NCBI GenBank assembly: GCA_903892675.1
Contig: CAITJJ010000247.1
Span: 1 to 38,164, forward strand
Direction: 5' to 3'
DNA: 38,164 nt
Source: an uncultured Hyphomicrobiales bacterium
Lineage (GTDB): Bacteria > Pseudomonadota > Alphaproteobacteria > Rhizobiales > Xanthobacteraceae
Positions within the stretch are counted from its first letter, which is position 1, and every line of letters begins with the position of its first letter. Below the pieces are notes generated by a model. It was not told the origin of the DNA. It ran no database searches and worked only from the letters and a program-made list of their open reading frames with translations. Made by a program: the position numbers and the translations under genes. Positions 16,717-24,484 of the stretch are shown in pieces.

Positions 16717-17666
16717 CAATCCCTGCCTGTTGTCTGCCACGCCGCGATGACCTCTTCGACGCCGGGCGGCGCGCCAAGCGCGCCGAGCACATTGAGCCGA
16801 CCATTGCCAACCGGACCGGTCAATCGCGGCCTGCTGCCGGAAAAGATCGCGACCAGCGGCACGCCGAGCGCCGCCGCCAGATGCAGCAATCCCGTATCGA
16901 CGCCGACCACGCTATGCGCTCCGCCGATAAGCCGTGCGACCTGGTCGAGGGGCGCGAAATCGGGTACGCGCGCGCCCGGTAGCGCGTCGGCTATCTGTTG
17001 GGCACGCGCGCGCTCGGCCGGTGTGCCCCACGGCAATTCGACGTCGATGCCTTCCCGCATGATGGCGCGGCCGAGCGCGATCCAATTGTCCACCGGCCAT
17101 TCCTTCTGCGCCTGCGCGGTGGCGTGCAACAGCACCACGTAGGGTTTGCCGGATTTTTCAAATCGCGCGCGATCGAGCCCGAAGTCGGGCGCACCTCGCG
17201 GCGCGTAACCAAGCGCCAGACCGGTGAGCATGCGGTTGCGCTCGACCGCGTGCAGATCGCGGCCGACCGTGTGGCGAACATCGTAGAAGGCCGCGGCCAG
17301 CGGCTCGCGAATGCTGCCGGCGTCATAGCCATGCCTTGTGCCGCGCGCGATCCGCGCCAGCAGGCCGGTGCGCAGCAGCCCTTGGGTGTCGATCACCAGG
17401 TCGTAGTCGACGGAACGGACGGCGTGCAAATTGCGCGCGATCTCGCCCCAGGTCGCCGGCGAAACAAGCGACTTGCGCCAGCGCCGCCACGCCACCGGCA
17501 CGACGGCATCGACCGCCGGGTGCAATCGTACCAATGGCGCGAAAGCCTCCTCGACCAGCCAGGTAAAACGCGCGGCCGGGTGCGCCGCGCGCGCCTCGGT
17601 CAAAGCCGGCATATGATGGATCACATCGCCGAGGGAAGATGTCTTGATGAAAAGGATGTCGGGCAT
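16716..17666 (-). CDS. waaC: Lipopolysaccharide heptosyltransferase I
   Basis: A 316-residue GT9 enzyme that attaches the first heptose to Kdo of the LPS inner core. ILFIKTSSLGDVIHHMPALTEA is the WaaC N-terminal signature, with the proposed catalytic Asp of the SSLGD loop; YDLVIDTQGLLRTGLLARI, LLHATAQAQKEWPVDNW and the donor-site VVGVDTGLLHLAAALGVPLVAIFSGSRP all fit. The length matches the family. It is divergent from galE (139 bases) and its stop overlaps the TMEM175-type start. Unlike most glycan genes here it is separated from waaF by the LysR/DUF1127/MATE insert. Confidence 0.94.
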   Translation of the reverse strand: MPDILFIKTSSLGDVIHHMPALTEARAAHPAARFTWLVEEAFAPLVRLHPAVDAVVPVAWRRWRKSLVSPATWGEIARNLHAVRSVDYDLVIDTQGLLRTGLLARIARGTRHGYDAGSIREPLAAAFYDVRHTVGRDLHAVERNRMLTGLALGYAPRGAPDFGLDRARFEKSGKPYVVLLHATAQAQKEWPVDNWIALGRAIMREGIDVELPWGTPAERARAQQIADALPGARVPDFAPLDQVARLIGGAHSVVGVDTGLLHLAAALGVPLVAIFSGSRPRLTGPVGNGRLNVLGALGAPPGVEEVIAAWQTTGRD

Positions 17667-17805
17667 TATCGAGACGTTGGCGGTTAACGACGATCATATA
17701 CCGGTCATTAACAACGACCGCCATAACCATCGCCGGGCGCCGGCCAATATAATGACTTTTTTGCCGGCGGGCCGATACAAGGCCTAAACCCATTCGGGGG
17801 CAGTA
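17667..17805. promoter_or_regulatory. waaC/galE divergent promoter region
   Basis: The 139 bases between two divergent genes contain a consensus-like -10 hexamer TATAAT at about 17748-17753 in the galE direction, followed by a T-run. I see no good -35 box at the expected spacing. GGGGGCAG precedes the galE ATG. The -10 is suggestive only. Confidence 0.35.
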
Positions 17806-18804
17806 ATGACGGTTTTGGTCACGGGCGGCGCCGGTTACATCGGCAGCCACATGGTACATGAGCTGGTCGACGCCGGCGATTCCGTCGTCGTGCTCGACAA
17901 TCTGTCGACCGGATTCCGCTATCTGTTCCCGGCCTCGGTGCCGTTCATCAATGGTTCGACCGGCGACCGCGAACTGGTCGCCCGGACGATCGAGCAGTAT
18001 GGCGTCACCGCCATCATTCATTTCGCCGCCTCCATCGTGGTGCCGGATTCGCTGCGCGATCCGCTCGGCTATTATCAAAACAACACCATGAACACCTGCG
18101 CGCTGCTCGACACGGCGATCGAAGCCGGCGTTCGCCAGGTCATCTTTTCGTCGACGGCGGCGGTGTACGGCAACGCCGAAGTGCCGAGCCTCCGCGAGGA
18201 TGCGCCGACCGCGCCGATCTCGCCTTATGGCACGTCCAAGCTGATGTCCGAGATCATGCTGCACGATGCCGGGCGCGCGCACGGCCTGCGCTTCGTCATC
18301 TTGCGCTATTTCAACGTCGCCGGCGCCGATCCGCGCGGCCGCACCGGACAATCGAGCCCGAACGCCACGCATCTCATCAAGGTCGCCTGCGAAGCCGCAA
18401 TCGGCAAACGGCCGAAGATGTCGGTTTTCGGCACTGACTATCCAACGCCGGACGGCACCTGCATCCGCGACTACATACACGTCAGCGATCTGGCGCGCGC
18501 GCATTCCGCAGCCCTCGGCCATTTGCGCCGCGGCGGCGCCAGCATGACCTTCAATTGCGGCTATGGCCGCGGCTCCTCAGTGTTCGAGGTGATCGACGCG
18601 GTGCGGCGCATCAGCGGCCGCGACTTTCCGGTCGAGATCGAAGGCCGCCGTCCCGGCGATCCGGCGACCCTGGTCGCCAATGTCGAGCGCATCCGCACCA
18701 CTTTGCCGTGGCGATCGCAATTCCAGGACCTCGACACCATCGTTGCGCACGCCTTGGCCTGGGAAAAACGGCTGCATGGAAAGCGCGGAGCGGCGCCCGG
18801 TTAA
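17806..18804 (+). CDS. galE: UDP-glucose 4-epimerase
   Basis: A 332-residue SDR epimerase interconverting UDP-glucose and UDP-galactose. GGAGYIGS at residues 7-14, the SSTAAVYG serine at 115-116, Tyr141-x3-Lys145 in SPYGTSKLMSE, LRYFNVAGADPRGRTGQ and GTCIRDYIHVSDLARAH are all GalE signatures; rhizobial ExoB proteins are of this type. It supplies UDP-Gal for the LPS or exopolysaccharide made by neighbouring transferases. The start ATG has a purine-rich GGGGGCAG upstream. The MsbA-like exporter gene follows 104 bases downstream on the same strand. Confidence 0.95.
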   Translation: MTVLVTGGAGYIGSHMVHELVDAGDSVVVLDNLSTGFRYLFPASVPFINGSTGDRELVARTIEQYGVTAIIHFAASIVVPDSLRDPLGYYQNNTMNTCALLDTAIEAGVRQVIFSSTAAVYGNAEVPSLREDAPTAPISPYGTSKLMSEIMLHDAGRAHGLRFVILRYFNVAGADPRGRTGQSSPNATHLIKVACEAAIGKRPKMSVFGTDYPTPDGTCIRDYIHVSDLARAHSAALGHLRRGGASMTFNCGYGRGSSVFEVIDAVRRISGRDFPVEIEGRRPGDPATLVANVERIRTTLPWRSQFQDLDTIVAHALAWEKRLHGKRGAAPG

Positions 18805-18868
18805 TTCGGCCTTTTTATCAGCAATTGCCTTGAAAAATGCCGCCGCCCTGGGCATCCATTTGGACGTC

Positions 18869-18900
18869 CTTGGGGTCGTCCCCAAGCGCGCTTGACGCGC
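18869..18900 (+). other. Two short hairpins between galE and the exporter gene
   Basis: CTTGGGG-TCGT-CCCCAAG (18869-18886) forms a perfect seven-base stem with a four-base loop, and GCGCG-CTTGA-CGCGC (18886-18900) forms a second stem directly after. No T-run follows, so this is not a classical terminator; it may be a pause or mRNA-end structure just before the next start. Confidence 0.4.
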
Positions 18901-18908
18901 CATAATCA

Positions 18909-20732
18909 ATGCCCGACACAGGCCGGATGACCGAACCCAAGCCGCCATTATCCGACGACGAACGCTACCGCGCCTGGCCCCTGGTCAAACGGCTGTTGAC
19001 CGAACAGGGCCTGACGCATTGGCGCAAATATGCCATGGCCTTCGTGCTGATGGCGATGTCGGCCGGCTGCACGGCGATGAGCGCCTATCTGATCGGCGAC
19101 GTCATCAATCAGGCTTACGTCTATCGCAATCTCCCCGCGCTCATCGTGCTCGGCGGCGTCACCGCTTTGCTGTTCACCGGCAAGGGGCTGGCGACCTACG
19201 GCCACACCGTATTGCTGTCGCAGATCGGCAACCGCATCGTCGCCAACAACCAGCGCGCGGTGTTTTCGAAACTGCTGAGCGAAGGCTTGAGTTTCTTTTC
19301 CGACCGGCACTCGACCGAATTCATCGCCCGCCTGAGCGCCGGCGCCACGGCGGCGACGCAGGTCATCAATTTGCTGATCACCTCGCTCGGCCGCGATCTG
19401 TTGTCGCTAATCGGACTGCTCGCCGTCATGGTGGTGCAAGACCCGCTGATGTCGTTCTTCAGCCTGGTGGTCGCGCCGCCGGCGTTTCTGGTGCTGCGCA
19501 AGATGATCCGCCGCATCTACAAGATCGGCCGCACCCAGTTTCAGGGCGGCACGCGCATCATCGAGACGCTGCAGGAGACGCTGCAGGGCATCCGCATCGT
19601 CAAGGCCTTCACGCTCGAAGACATCATGCGCCAGCGCTTCGACGCCAATGTCGCGGCGGTCGAACACGAAGCCAACAAGATGGCGCGCGTCGCCGCCCGC
19701 GCCTCACCGCTGATGGAGACCCTCGGCGGCTGCGCCATCGCCATCGCCATCACCTATGGCGGCTATCGCGTGCTCAATACCGGCGCCACGCCCGGCCAAT
19801 TCTTTTCGTTCATCACCGCGTTCCTTCTGGCCTATGAGCCGGCGAAGCGCTTGGCGCGGCTGAACATCGAACTCAATGGCGGCCTGGTCGGCGTCCGCAT
19901 CCTGTTCGAGGTGATCGACGGTCCGCCGAGCGAGCCGATCGATACCGGCATGCCCGACCTGACGATTGTCTCGCCGCGTCTGGAATTCGACGACGTGCAT
20001 TTCGCCTATCGCGGCGACCAGGCGGTGCTGCGCGGCATGTCGTTTGTCGCCGAACCGGGCCGGCTGACCGCGCTGGTCGGCCCCTCCGGCGGCGGCAAGT
20101 CGACGGTGTTCAACCTGCTGCTGCGCTTCTACGACAGCGAACACGGCAAGATCACCATCGACGGCCATGACATCCGCAAGGTGTCGCGCCGTTCGCTGCG
20201 CCAGCACGTCGCCTATGTCGGACAGGACATTTTCCTGTTCCGCGGCACGATCCGCGAGAACATCGCCTTCGGCAAACCGGGCGCGAGCGAGGATGAGATC
20301 GTCGCCGCCGCCAAGGGCGCTTACGCGCACGACTTCATCATGCAGTTTCCGCAAGGCTACGACTCGCCGGTCGGCGAGCACGGCCTGCAATTGTCCGGCG
20401 GGCAGCGCCAACGAATCGCCATTGCGCGCGCGCTGATCAAGAATGCGCCGATCATCTTGCTGGACGAGGCGACCGCGGCGCTCGATTCGGAAAGCGAATT
20501 GCAGGTGCGTGAGGCGATGGATCATCTGTTCGAGGGCCGCACGACGCTGGCCATCGCGCACCGCCTGCACACGATCTCGCACGCCGACCGCATCTATGTG
20601 ATTGAGGACGGTCACATGACCGAGTCCGGACGGCATGACGACTTGCTGGCCGAGGGCGGCCGCTACGCCGCGTTTTACGGCCTGCAGCTCAAGCAGCAGG
20701 AGCCGCGGCAGCCTTCGCCGACCCCCGCTTAG
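18909..20732 (+). CDS. ABC exporter, fused membrane and ATPase domains (MsbA-like)
   Basis: A 607-residue half-transporter. The N-terminal membrane domain (about 20-330) has six hydrophobic segments; the ATPase domain (about 355-590) shows Walker A GPSGGGKST near 391, Q-loop YVGQDIFLF, signature LSGGQRQRIAIARAL near 495, Walker B IILLDEAT and H-loop AIAHRLHTI. The type matches MsbA-like flippases and exporters of lipid A, polysaccharide or peptides. With LPS-core genes on both sides, lipid or glycan export is likely, though msbA proper may be elsewhere. Start is uncertain between ATG 18909 and ATG 18927, both with weak ribosome sites. A palindromic repeat follows five bases after the stop. 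Confidence 0.9.
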   Translation: MPDTGRMTEPKPPLSDDERYRAWPLVKRLLTEQGLTHWRKYAMAFVLMAMSAGCTAMSAYLIGDVINQAYVYRNLPALIVLGGVTALLFTGKGLATYGHTVLLSQIGNRIVANNQRAVFSKLLSEGLSFFSDRHSTEFIARLSAGATAATQVINLLITSLGRDLLSLIGLLAVMVVQDPLMSFFSLVVAPPAFLVLRKMIRRIYKIGRTQFQGGTRIIETLQETLQGIRIVKAFTLEDIMRQRFDANVAAVEHEANKMARVAARASPLMETLGGCAIAIAITYGGYRVLNTGATPGQFFSFITAFLLAYEPAKRLARLNIELNGGLVGVRILFEVIDGPPSEPIDTGMPDLTIVSPRLEFDDVHFAYRGDQAVLRGMSFVAEPGRLTALVGPSGGGKSTVFNLLLRFYDSEHGKITIDGHDIRKVSRRSLRQHVAYVGQDIFLFRGTIRENIAFGKPGASEDEIVAAAKGAYAHDFIMQFPQGYDSPVGEHGLQLSGGQRQRIAIARALIKNAPIILLDEATAALDSESELQVREAMDHLFEGRTTLAIAHRLHTISHADRIYVIEDGHMTESGRHDDLLAEGGRYAAFYGLQLKQQEPRQPSPTPA

Positions 20733-20736
20733 ATTT

Positions 20737-20785
20737 GAGCATGATCTTGTGCGAAAACCGGGTCCCACTTTTCGGGATCATGCTC
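20737..20785. repeat. Rhizobiales-type palindromic intergenic repeat, copy 1
   Basis: Perfect ten-base outer arms GAGCATGATC (20737-20746) and GATCATGCTC (20776-20785), with inner arms CGAAAA and TTTTCG (20752-20757, 20769-20774), form a two-part stem-loop. A closely similar element occurs at 33585-33631. I recognise the pattern as a dispersed repeat frequent in Bradyrhizobium-related genomes. Here it lies just after the exporter gene and could also end its transcript or protect the mRNA end. Confidence 0.85.
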
Positions 20786-20912
20786 TAGCGCAGACCAGAG
20801 ATTTCCATTACGCCTTGTTCCGCGCCGGATAATGCGATACCGGAATGCCACTAAAACCGGGCCAAAACGGCCTTTTCACCCTCGTAAACCTGACATTCAA
20901 AGGCAAAAACCC

Positions 20913-21614
20913 ATGAGCGCGGACTACGTTATTCCTGCGCCGCCGCAGCCCGTTATCGCCGTTGCCGGCACGTCGAAGACCTATCCGGTCCGCCGCATCT
21001 GGTGCGTCGGCCGCAACTATATCGAGCACATCCGTGAGATGGGCCAGGACGAGCGGTTGCCGCCGTTTTATTTCGCCAAGGCGGCCGACATGATCGTCGC
21101 CGACGGTGGCACGGTACCCTACCCGTCGCTGACCAAGGACATGCACCACGAAGTCGAACTCGTCGTGGCGCTGAAGTCGGGCGGCCGCAACATTCCAGCC
21201 GACAAGGCCAACGACTGTATCTATGGCTATGCGGTCGGCATCGACCTGACCCGGCGCGACTTGCAGATCGCTTCGCGCGACCTGAAGCGGCCGTGGGAAG
21301 TCGGCAAGGCCTTCGATCACTCGGCGCCTTGCGGCGCGATCAAGCCGGCCACCGAAACCGGCCACCCGAAGAAGGGCAAGATTACCCTCTCCTGCAACGG
21401 CAAGGTCCGTCAGGACGGCGATCTCGATCAGCTGATTTGGAACGTGCCGGAAATCATCGCCGACCTGTCCAAGATGGTCGAACTGGCCGCCGGCGACATC
21501 ATCATGACCGGGACCCCGGCCGGCGTTGCCGCCTGCGTGGCCGGCGACAAGCTCGAATGCTCGGTCGAAGGCATCGGCACCTGCACCGTGACCATCGGAC
21601 AACCTTTGAAGTAG
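20913..21614 (+). CDS. Fumarylacetoacetate hydrolase-family protein (fumarylpyruvate hydrolase-like)
   Basis: A 233-residue FAH-fold hydrolase. RIWCVGRNYIEHIREMG opens the catalytic domain, the metal ligands are in HHEVELVV (Glu80, Glu82) and GIDLTRRD (Asp111), and GDIIMTGTPAGVAACVAGD is the conserved glycine-rich loop. Length and the RRDLQ motif fit single-domain members such as fumarylpyruvate hydrolase, which splits fumarylpyruvate in gentisate breakdown; related members are oxaloacetate decarboxylases or acylpyruvases, so the substrate is uncertain. ATG 20913 is chosen with AAAGG upstream; an earlier frame to 20832 is unlikely. It lies alone between a repeat and a strong hairpin terminator, so it is probably monocistronic. 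Confidence 0.9.
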   Translation: MSADYVIPAPPQPVIAVAGTSKTYPVRRIWCVGRNYIEHIREMGQDERLPPFYFAKAADMIVADGGTVPYPSLTKDMHHEVELVVALKSGGRNIPADKANDCIYGYAVGIDLTRRDLQIASRDLKRPWEVGKAFDHSAPCGAIKPATETGHPKKGKITLSCNGKVRQDGDLDQLIWNVPEIIADLSKMVELAAGDIIMTGTPAGVAACVAGDKLECSVEGIGTCTVTIGQPLK

Positions 21615-21640
21615 AACTTGCGCTGAAATAGCCTGCCGGG

Positions 21641-21687
21641 ACGCAAAATATGACGGCCGACGGATGGAACCGCCGGCCGTTTTGCGT
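21641..21687 (+). terminator. Stem-loop terminator after the FAH-family gene
   Basis: Two arm pairs stack: ACGCAAA (21641-21647) with TTTGCGT (21681-21687), and ACGGCCG (21653-21659) with CGGCCGT (21674-21680). The right arm includes a TTTT run. It starts 26 bases after the FAH-family stop, a good position for a transcription end. Confidence 0.65.
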
Positions 21688-21772
21688 TGTTAACGTTTTG
21701 ATAACGGCACAGGCCGCATTCTTTGCTGCCGGGGTTTCAGGCTTTGTCTGGTAACCCGCAAGGATTTGATCG

Positions 21773-21997
21773 ATGGGCCAAGTATTCAGAACTCTGCCGC
21801 GTCCCGCATCGCTTGTCGCCGACGCCGCGCGCATGGCGGAAAGCGTGCTGCAATTCTCGCCGGCGACCGACGCCGAAGCGCTCAAACTGTTGCGCGCCAG
21901 CTTTCCGCACTGCCCGTTGAGCATGCGGGTCGCCGCGCTCGATTTGTTGATGCGCCGCCAGCGCCGCGTCAACGGCCGCGGCTATCTTCCACGATAA
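21773..21997 (+). CDS. Small protein of unknown function
   Basis: A 74-residue frame. I do not recognise a family. It is mainly helical by composition, with an acidic/Leu-rich middle (DAEALKLLRASFPHCPLSMRVAALDLLMRRQRR) and a basic tail; there is no signal peptide or membrane segment. AAGGA lies eight bases before the ATG, and codon use with G/C at third positions matches real genes here, both supporting translation. It stands alone between the FAH terminator and the convergent liv operon, with a direct repeat beginning in its stop codon region. Confidence 0.6.
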   Translation: MGQVFRTLPRPASLVADAARMAESVLQFSPATDAEALKLLRASFPHCPLSMRVAALDLLMRRQRRVNGRGYLPR

Positions 21998-22040
21998 GAC
22001 GCCCTCCGGGCTTATGCCAAGATAAGACGCCCGTCGGGCT
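21993..22040. repeat. Short direct repeat between convergent genes
   Basis: gataagacgccctccgggct (21993-22012) recurs as gataagacgcccgtcgggct (22021-22040), 18 of 20 identical, 28 bases apart. Each copy has a small GCCC..GGGC hairpin. The first copy contains the stop codon of the small gene. It may serve as a weak two-sided transcription end. Confidence 0.6.
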
Positions 22041-22053
22041 AAAAGGCGCTAGC

Positions 22054-22758
22054 TTACATTCCCAGATATGCCTGCCGCACCCGGTCGTCGCCAAGCAGCG
22101 CTTCGCCCGTGCCCGATAAAGTCACGCGGCCGTTTTCCAGCACGTAAGCCTGGCTCGCCAATTTCAGGGACACCGCCACGTTTTGCTCGACCAGCACGCA
22201 GGTGAGCCCTTCGCGGTTGAGATCGCGCACGGTTTTGAGCACCTGCTGCACGATGGTCGGCGCCAGGCCGAGCGATGGCTCGTCGAACATGACGAGGTCA
22301 GGCGCGCCCATCAAGCAACGGCCGATGGCCAGCATCTGCTGTTCGCCGCCCGATAATGTCCCGGCGGCCTGCGCGCGCCGCTCGGTCAGCAAAGGAAACA
22401 TCGCATAGACGCGCTCCAGATTACGGTCGCGCTGAGCCTTGGCGCGGGGCAGCATCGCGCCCATCAGCAGGTTTTCGGCAATCGACAAAGTCGGAAACAC
22501 CTGACGGCCCTCGGCGACCTGGCCGATGCCGAGATCGCAGACCTTGTGACTCGGCCAGCCGGCAATGTCCTGCCCGCGATAAAGCACGCGGCCGCGCGCC
22601 GGCCGGTGCATGCCGGCAATGGTGCGGATCAGCGAGGTCTTGCCGGCGCCATTGGCGCCGACGATAGCGACGATGGAGCCTTCGGCGATATCAAGCGAGA
22701 CGCCGTCCAGCGCCTGCGCATCGCCATAAAACACGTCGAGGTTTTCGACCTTGAGCAC
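22054..22758 (-). CDS. ABC importer ATP-binding protein, LivF type
   Basis: A 234-residue ATPase of the branched-chain-type (HAAT) importer family. Walker A GANGAGKTS at about 33-41, GIGQVAEGRQVFPTLSIAENL typical of LivF, signature LSGGEQQMLAIGRCLM, Walker B DLVMFDEPSLGLAP and H-loop LVEQN. It powers uptake together with the LivG-type subunit. It is the last gene of a five-gene operon (binding protein, two permeases, two ATPases); its start overlaps the LivG stop. Substrate is not leucine by necessity: family members also carry amides, urea and aromatic acids. Confidence 0.93.
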   Translation of the reverse strand: MLKVENLDVFYGDAQALDGVSLDIAEGSIVAIVGANGAGKTSLIRTIAGMHRPARGRVLYRGQDIAGWPSHKVCDLGIGQVAEGRQVFPTLSIAENLLMGAMLPRAKAQRDRNLERVYAMFPLLTERRAQAAGTLSGGEQQMLAIGRCLMGAPDLVMFDEPSLGLAPTIVQQVLKTVRDLNREGLTCVLVEQNVAVSLKLASQAYVLENGRVTLSGTGEALLGDDRVRQAYLGM

Positions 22759-23480
22759 TAAATGTCCTCCGCCCCAAGGTACGAGTCGATGACCGCGGGA
22801 TCGCGCACCACATCCGCCGGCGCGCCCTCGGCGATCGACGCGCCATGATGCAGGACCAGAGTGCGTCCGGCCAAAGCCATCACCGCGCGCATGACATGTT
22901 CGATCAGCAGAATGGTGAGGCCGTCGCGGTTCAGCTCCTTCAAAATGGAGACAATGCGGTCGGTCTCGGTCGGCCGCAGTCCGGCCATCACCTCATCAAG
23001 CAGCAGCAGCTTGGGATCGGTGGCAAGCGAGCGCGCCACTTCCAGCCGCTTGCGGTCGGGCAAGGTCAGAGATGAAGCGCGCTGCGCCCGCTTGTCGTAG
23101 AGATCGAGCCGGCGCAGCACCTCATGCGCATGCGCGCGCGCTTCGAGAACGTCATGACGCCGCATCAAGGCGCCGACAATGACGTTGTCCTCGACCGACA
23201 GAGCCGGGAACGGCCGCACGATCTGGAAAGTGCGGCCGATGCCGCGCTGACAGATGCGATCGGACGACAGGCCGTCAATGCGTTCGCCGGCAAACGAGAT
23301 CGTGCCGTTATCCGGCAAGTAGACGCCGGCGATCATGTTGAACAACGTGGTCTTGCCGGCGCCGTTCGGCCCGATCACCGCGAAGATTCCGCCTTCCGGC
23401 ACGTCGAAACTCAGGCGATCGACGGCGAGAAGGCCGCGGAAGCGCTTGCTGATGCCTTCGACTTTGAGAAGCGCGCTCAT
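22758..23480 (-). CDS. ABC importer ATP-binding protein, LivG type
   Basis: A 240-residue ATPase. Walker A GPNGAGKTT near 36-44 and GIGRTFQIVRPFPALSVEDNV are LivG features. The signature motif is degenerate, SLTLPDRKRLEVARSLA in place of LSGGQ, and Walker B reads LLLLDEVMAGLRPTE with Val where Pro is usual; I know both variants from a subgroup of HAAT transporters, so the protein is probably active with the canonical LivF supplying one full site. ATG 23478-23480 overlaps the permease stop (ATGA), showing coupling. The long frame extending to 24329 is a shadow of the permease gene. Confidence 0.93.
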   Translation of the reverse strand: MSALLKVEGISKRFRGLLAVDRLSFDVPEGGIFAVIGPNGAGKTTLFNMIAGVYLPDNGTISFAGERIDGLSSDRICQRGIGRTFQIVRPFPALSVEDNVIVGALMRRHDVLEARAHAHEVLRRLDLYDKRAQRASSLTLPDRKRLEVARSLATDPKLLLLDEVMAGLRPTETDRIVSILKELNRDGLTILLIEHVMRAVMALAGRTLVLHHGASIAEGAPADVVRDPAVIDSYLGAEDI

Positions 23481-24484
23481 TTCTCGCGCTCCGACAATCC
23501 GATGCGCCGCGACAGCCACGGCCAAATGCCGTCCGGCAAGGCGGCGATCACCAGCAGCAGGCAGAAACCGTAGAACACCTGTTTGGCGCCCGGAATATCG
23601 ATGCCGAGCGCATGAAGCGCGGCGATCAGCGTTTCCGACATGCCGGTCAAAAGAAAAGCGCCGATGATCGGGCCGAACAAGGTGCCGACGCCACCGACGA
23701 TGGGACCAAGAATGATCTCGATCGAGCGCGAGATGTGAAACACCTGTTCGGGGAACAGATTGTTGTAATAAAATGCATAGATGACGCCGGCGAACGAGGT
23801 CATGGCCGACGAGATCACCACCGCGATCATCTTGTAGCGGAAGGTATCGATGCCGGCCGACCGCGCGGCTTCCTCGTCCTCGCGGATCGCCAGCCAGAAA
23901 TAGCCGATGCGGCTTTGCAACAGCGCGCGGCAGAACACGAAAGCGAGCGCCGCCGCCACCAGCAGGATGTAATAGAACATCACCGGCTGGCCGCGCAGCA
24001 GCCAGAGATCGTTGCGGGTATATTGCGCCACCGGCAGGAACAGCCCGGACGAGCCCTTGGTCCAGGTCAGATGATCGAAGCCGACGCGGGCGAATTCGGC
24101 GACCGCTATGGTCAAGATGGCGAAGTAGACGCCGCCGACCTTGAAGCGGAAGGCGAGATAGCCGATGAAAGCGCCGGCGAGTCCGGCGACCGGCACCGCC
24201 ACCAGAAGCCCAATCCACGGGCCGATGCCGAAATGCACATAGAGCGCCGCCGCCGTGTAGGCGCCGAGGCCGACATAGAGGGCATGACCGAGGGACAGTT
24301 GTCCGGCAAAGCCCATCATGATGTTCCACGCCTGCCCGATATACGCGAAGTACAGAATGAGAATGAGTACGGTGAGCAGATAGTCGCTGGCCACTAGCGG
24401 CGCGCCGAACAGACCGATCAGCAGCGCGCCGAGAAGGACCAGCGCGCGGCGCGAGACATTTTCAAAAAGCCGCGAAAACATCAT
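23477..24484 (-). CDS. ABC importer permease, LivM type
   Basis: A 335-residue membrane protein with about nine to ten hydrophobic segments. YIGQAWNIMMGFAGQLSLGHALYVGLGAY is the LivM hallmark, and IREDEEAARSAGIDTFRYKM is the cytoplasmic loop touching the ATPase. It forms the import channel with the LivH-type permease. The first of two consecutive ATGs (24482-24484) overlaps the LivH stop as ATGA and is taken as start. The C-terminus overlaps the LivG start in the same way. Confidence 0.93.
   Translation of the reverse strand: MMFSRLFENVSRRALVLLGALLIGLFGAPLVASDYLLTVLILILYFAYIGQAWNIMMGFAGQLSLGHALYVGLGAYTAAALYVHFGIGPWIGLLVAVPVAGLAGAFIGYLAFRFKVGGVYFAILTIAVAEFARVGFDHLTWTKGSSGLFLPVAQYTRNDLWLLRGQPVMFYYILLVAAALAFVFCRALLQSRIGYFWLAIREDEEAARSAGIDTFRYKMIAVVISSAMTSFAGVIYAFYYNNLFPEQVFHISRSIEIILGPIVGGVGTLFGPIIGAFLLTGMSETLIAALHALGIDIPGAKQVFYGFCLLLVIAALPDGIWPWLSRRIGLSEREK

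Noticed and set aside
20737-20785. Insertion-sequence end or attachment site
   Set aside because: No transposase or integrase nearby and no target duplication; the second copy elsewhere fits a small palindromic repeat family better.
21993-22040. CRISPR-like repeats
   Set aside because: Only two copies with an eight-base spacer and no cas genes; a simple local duplication.
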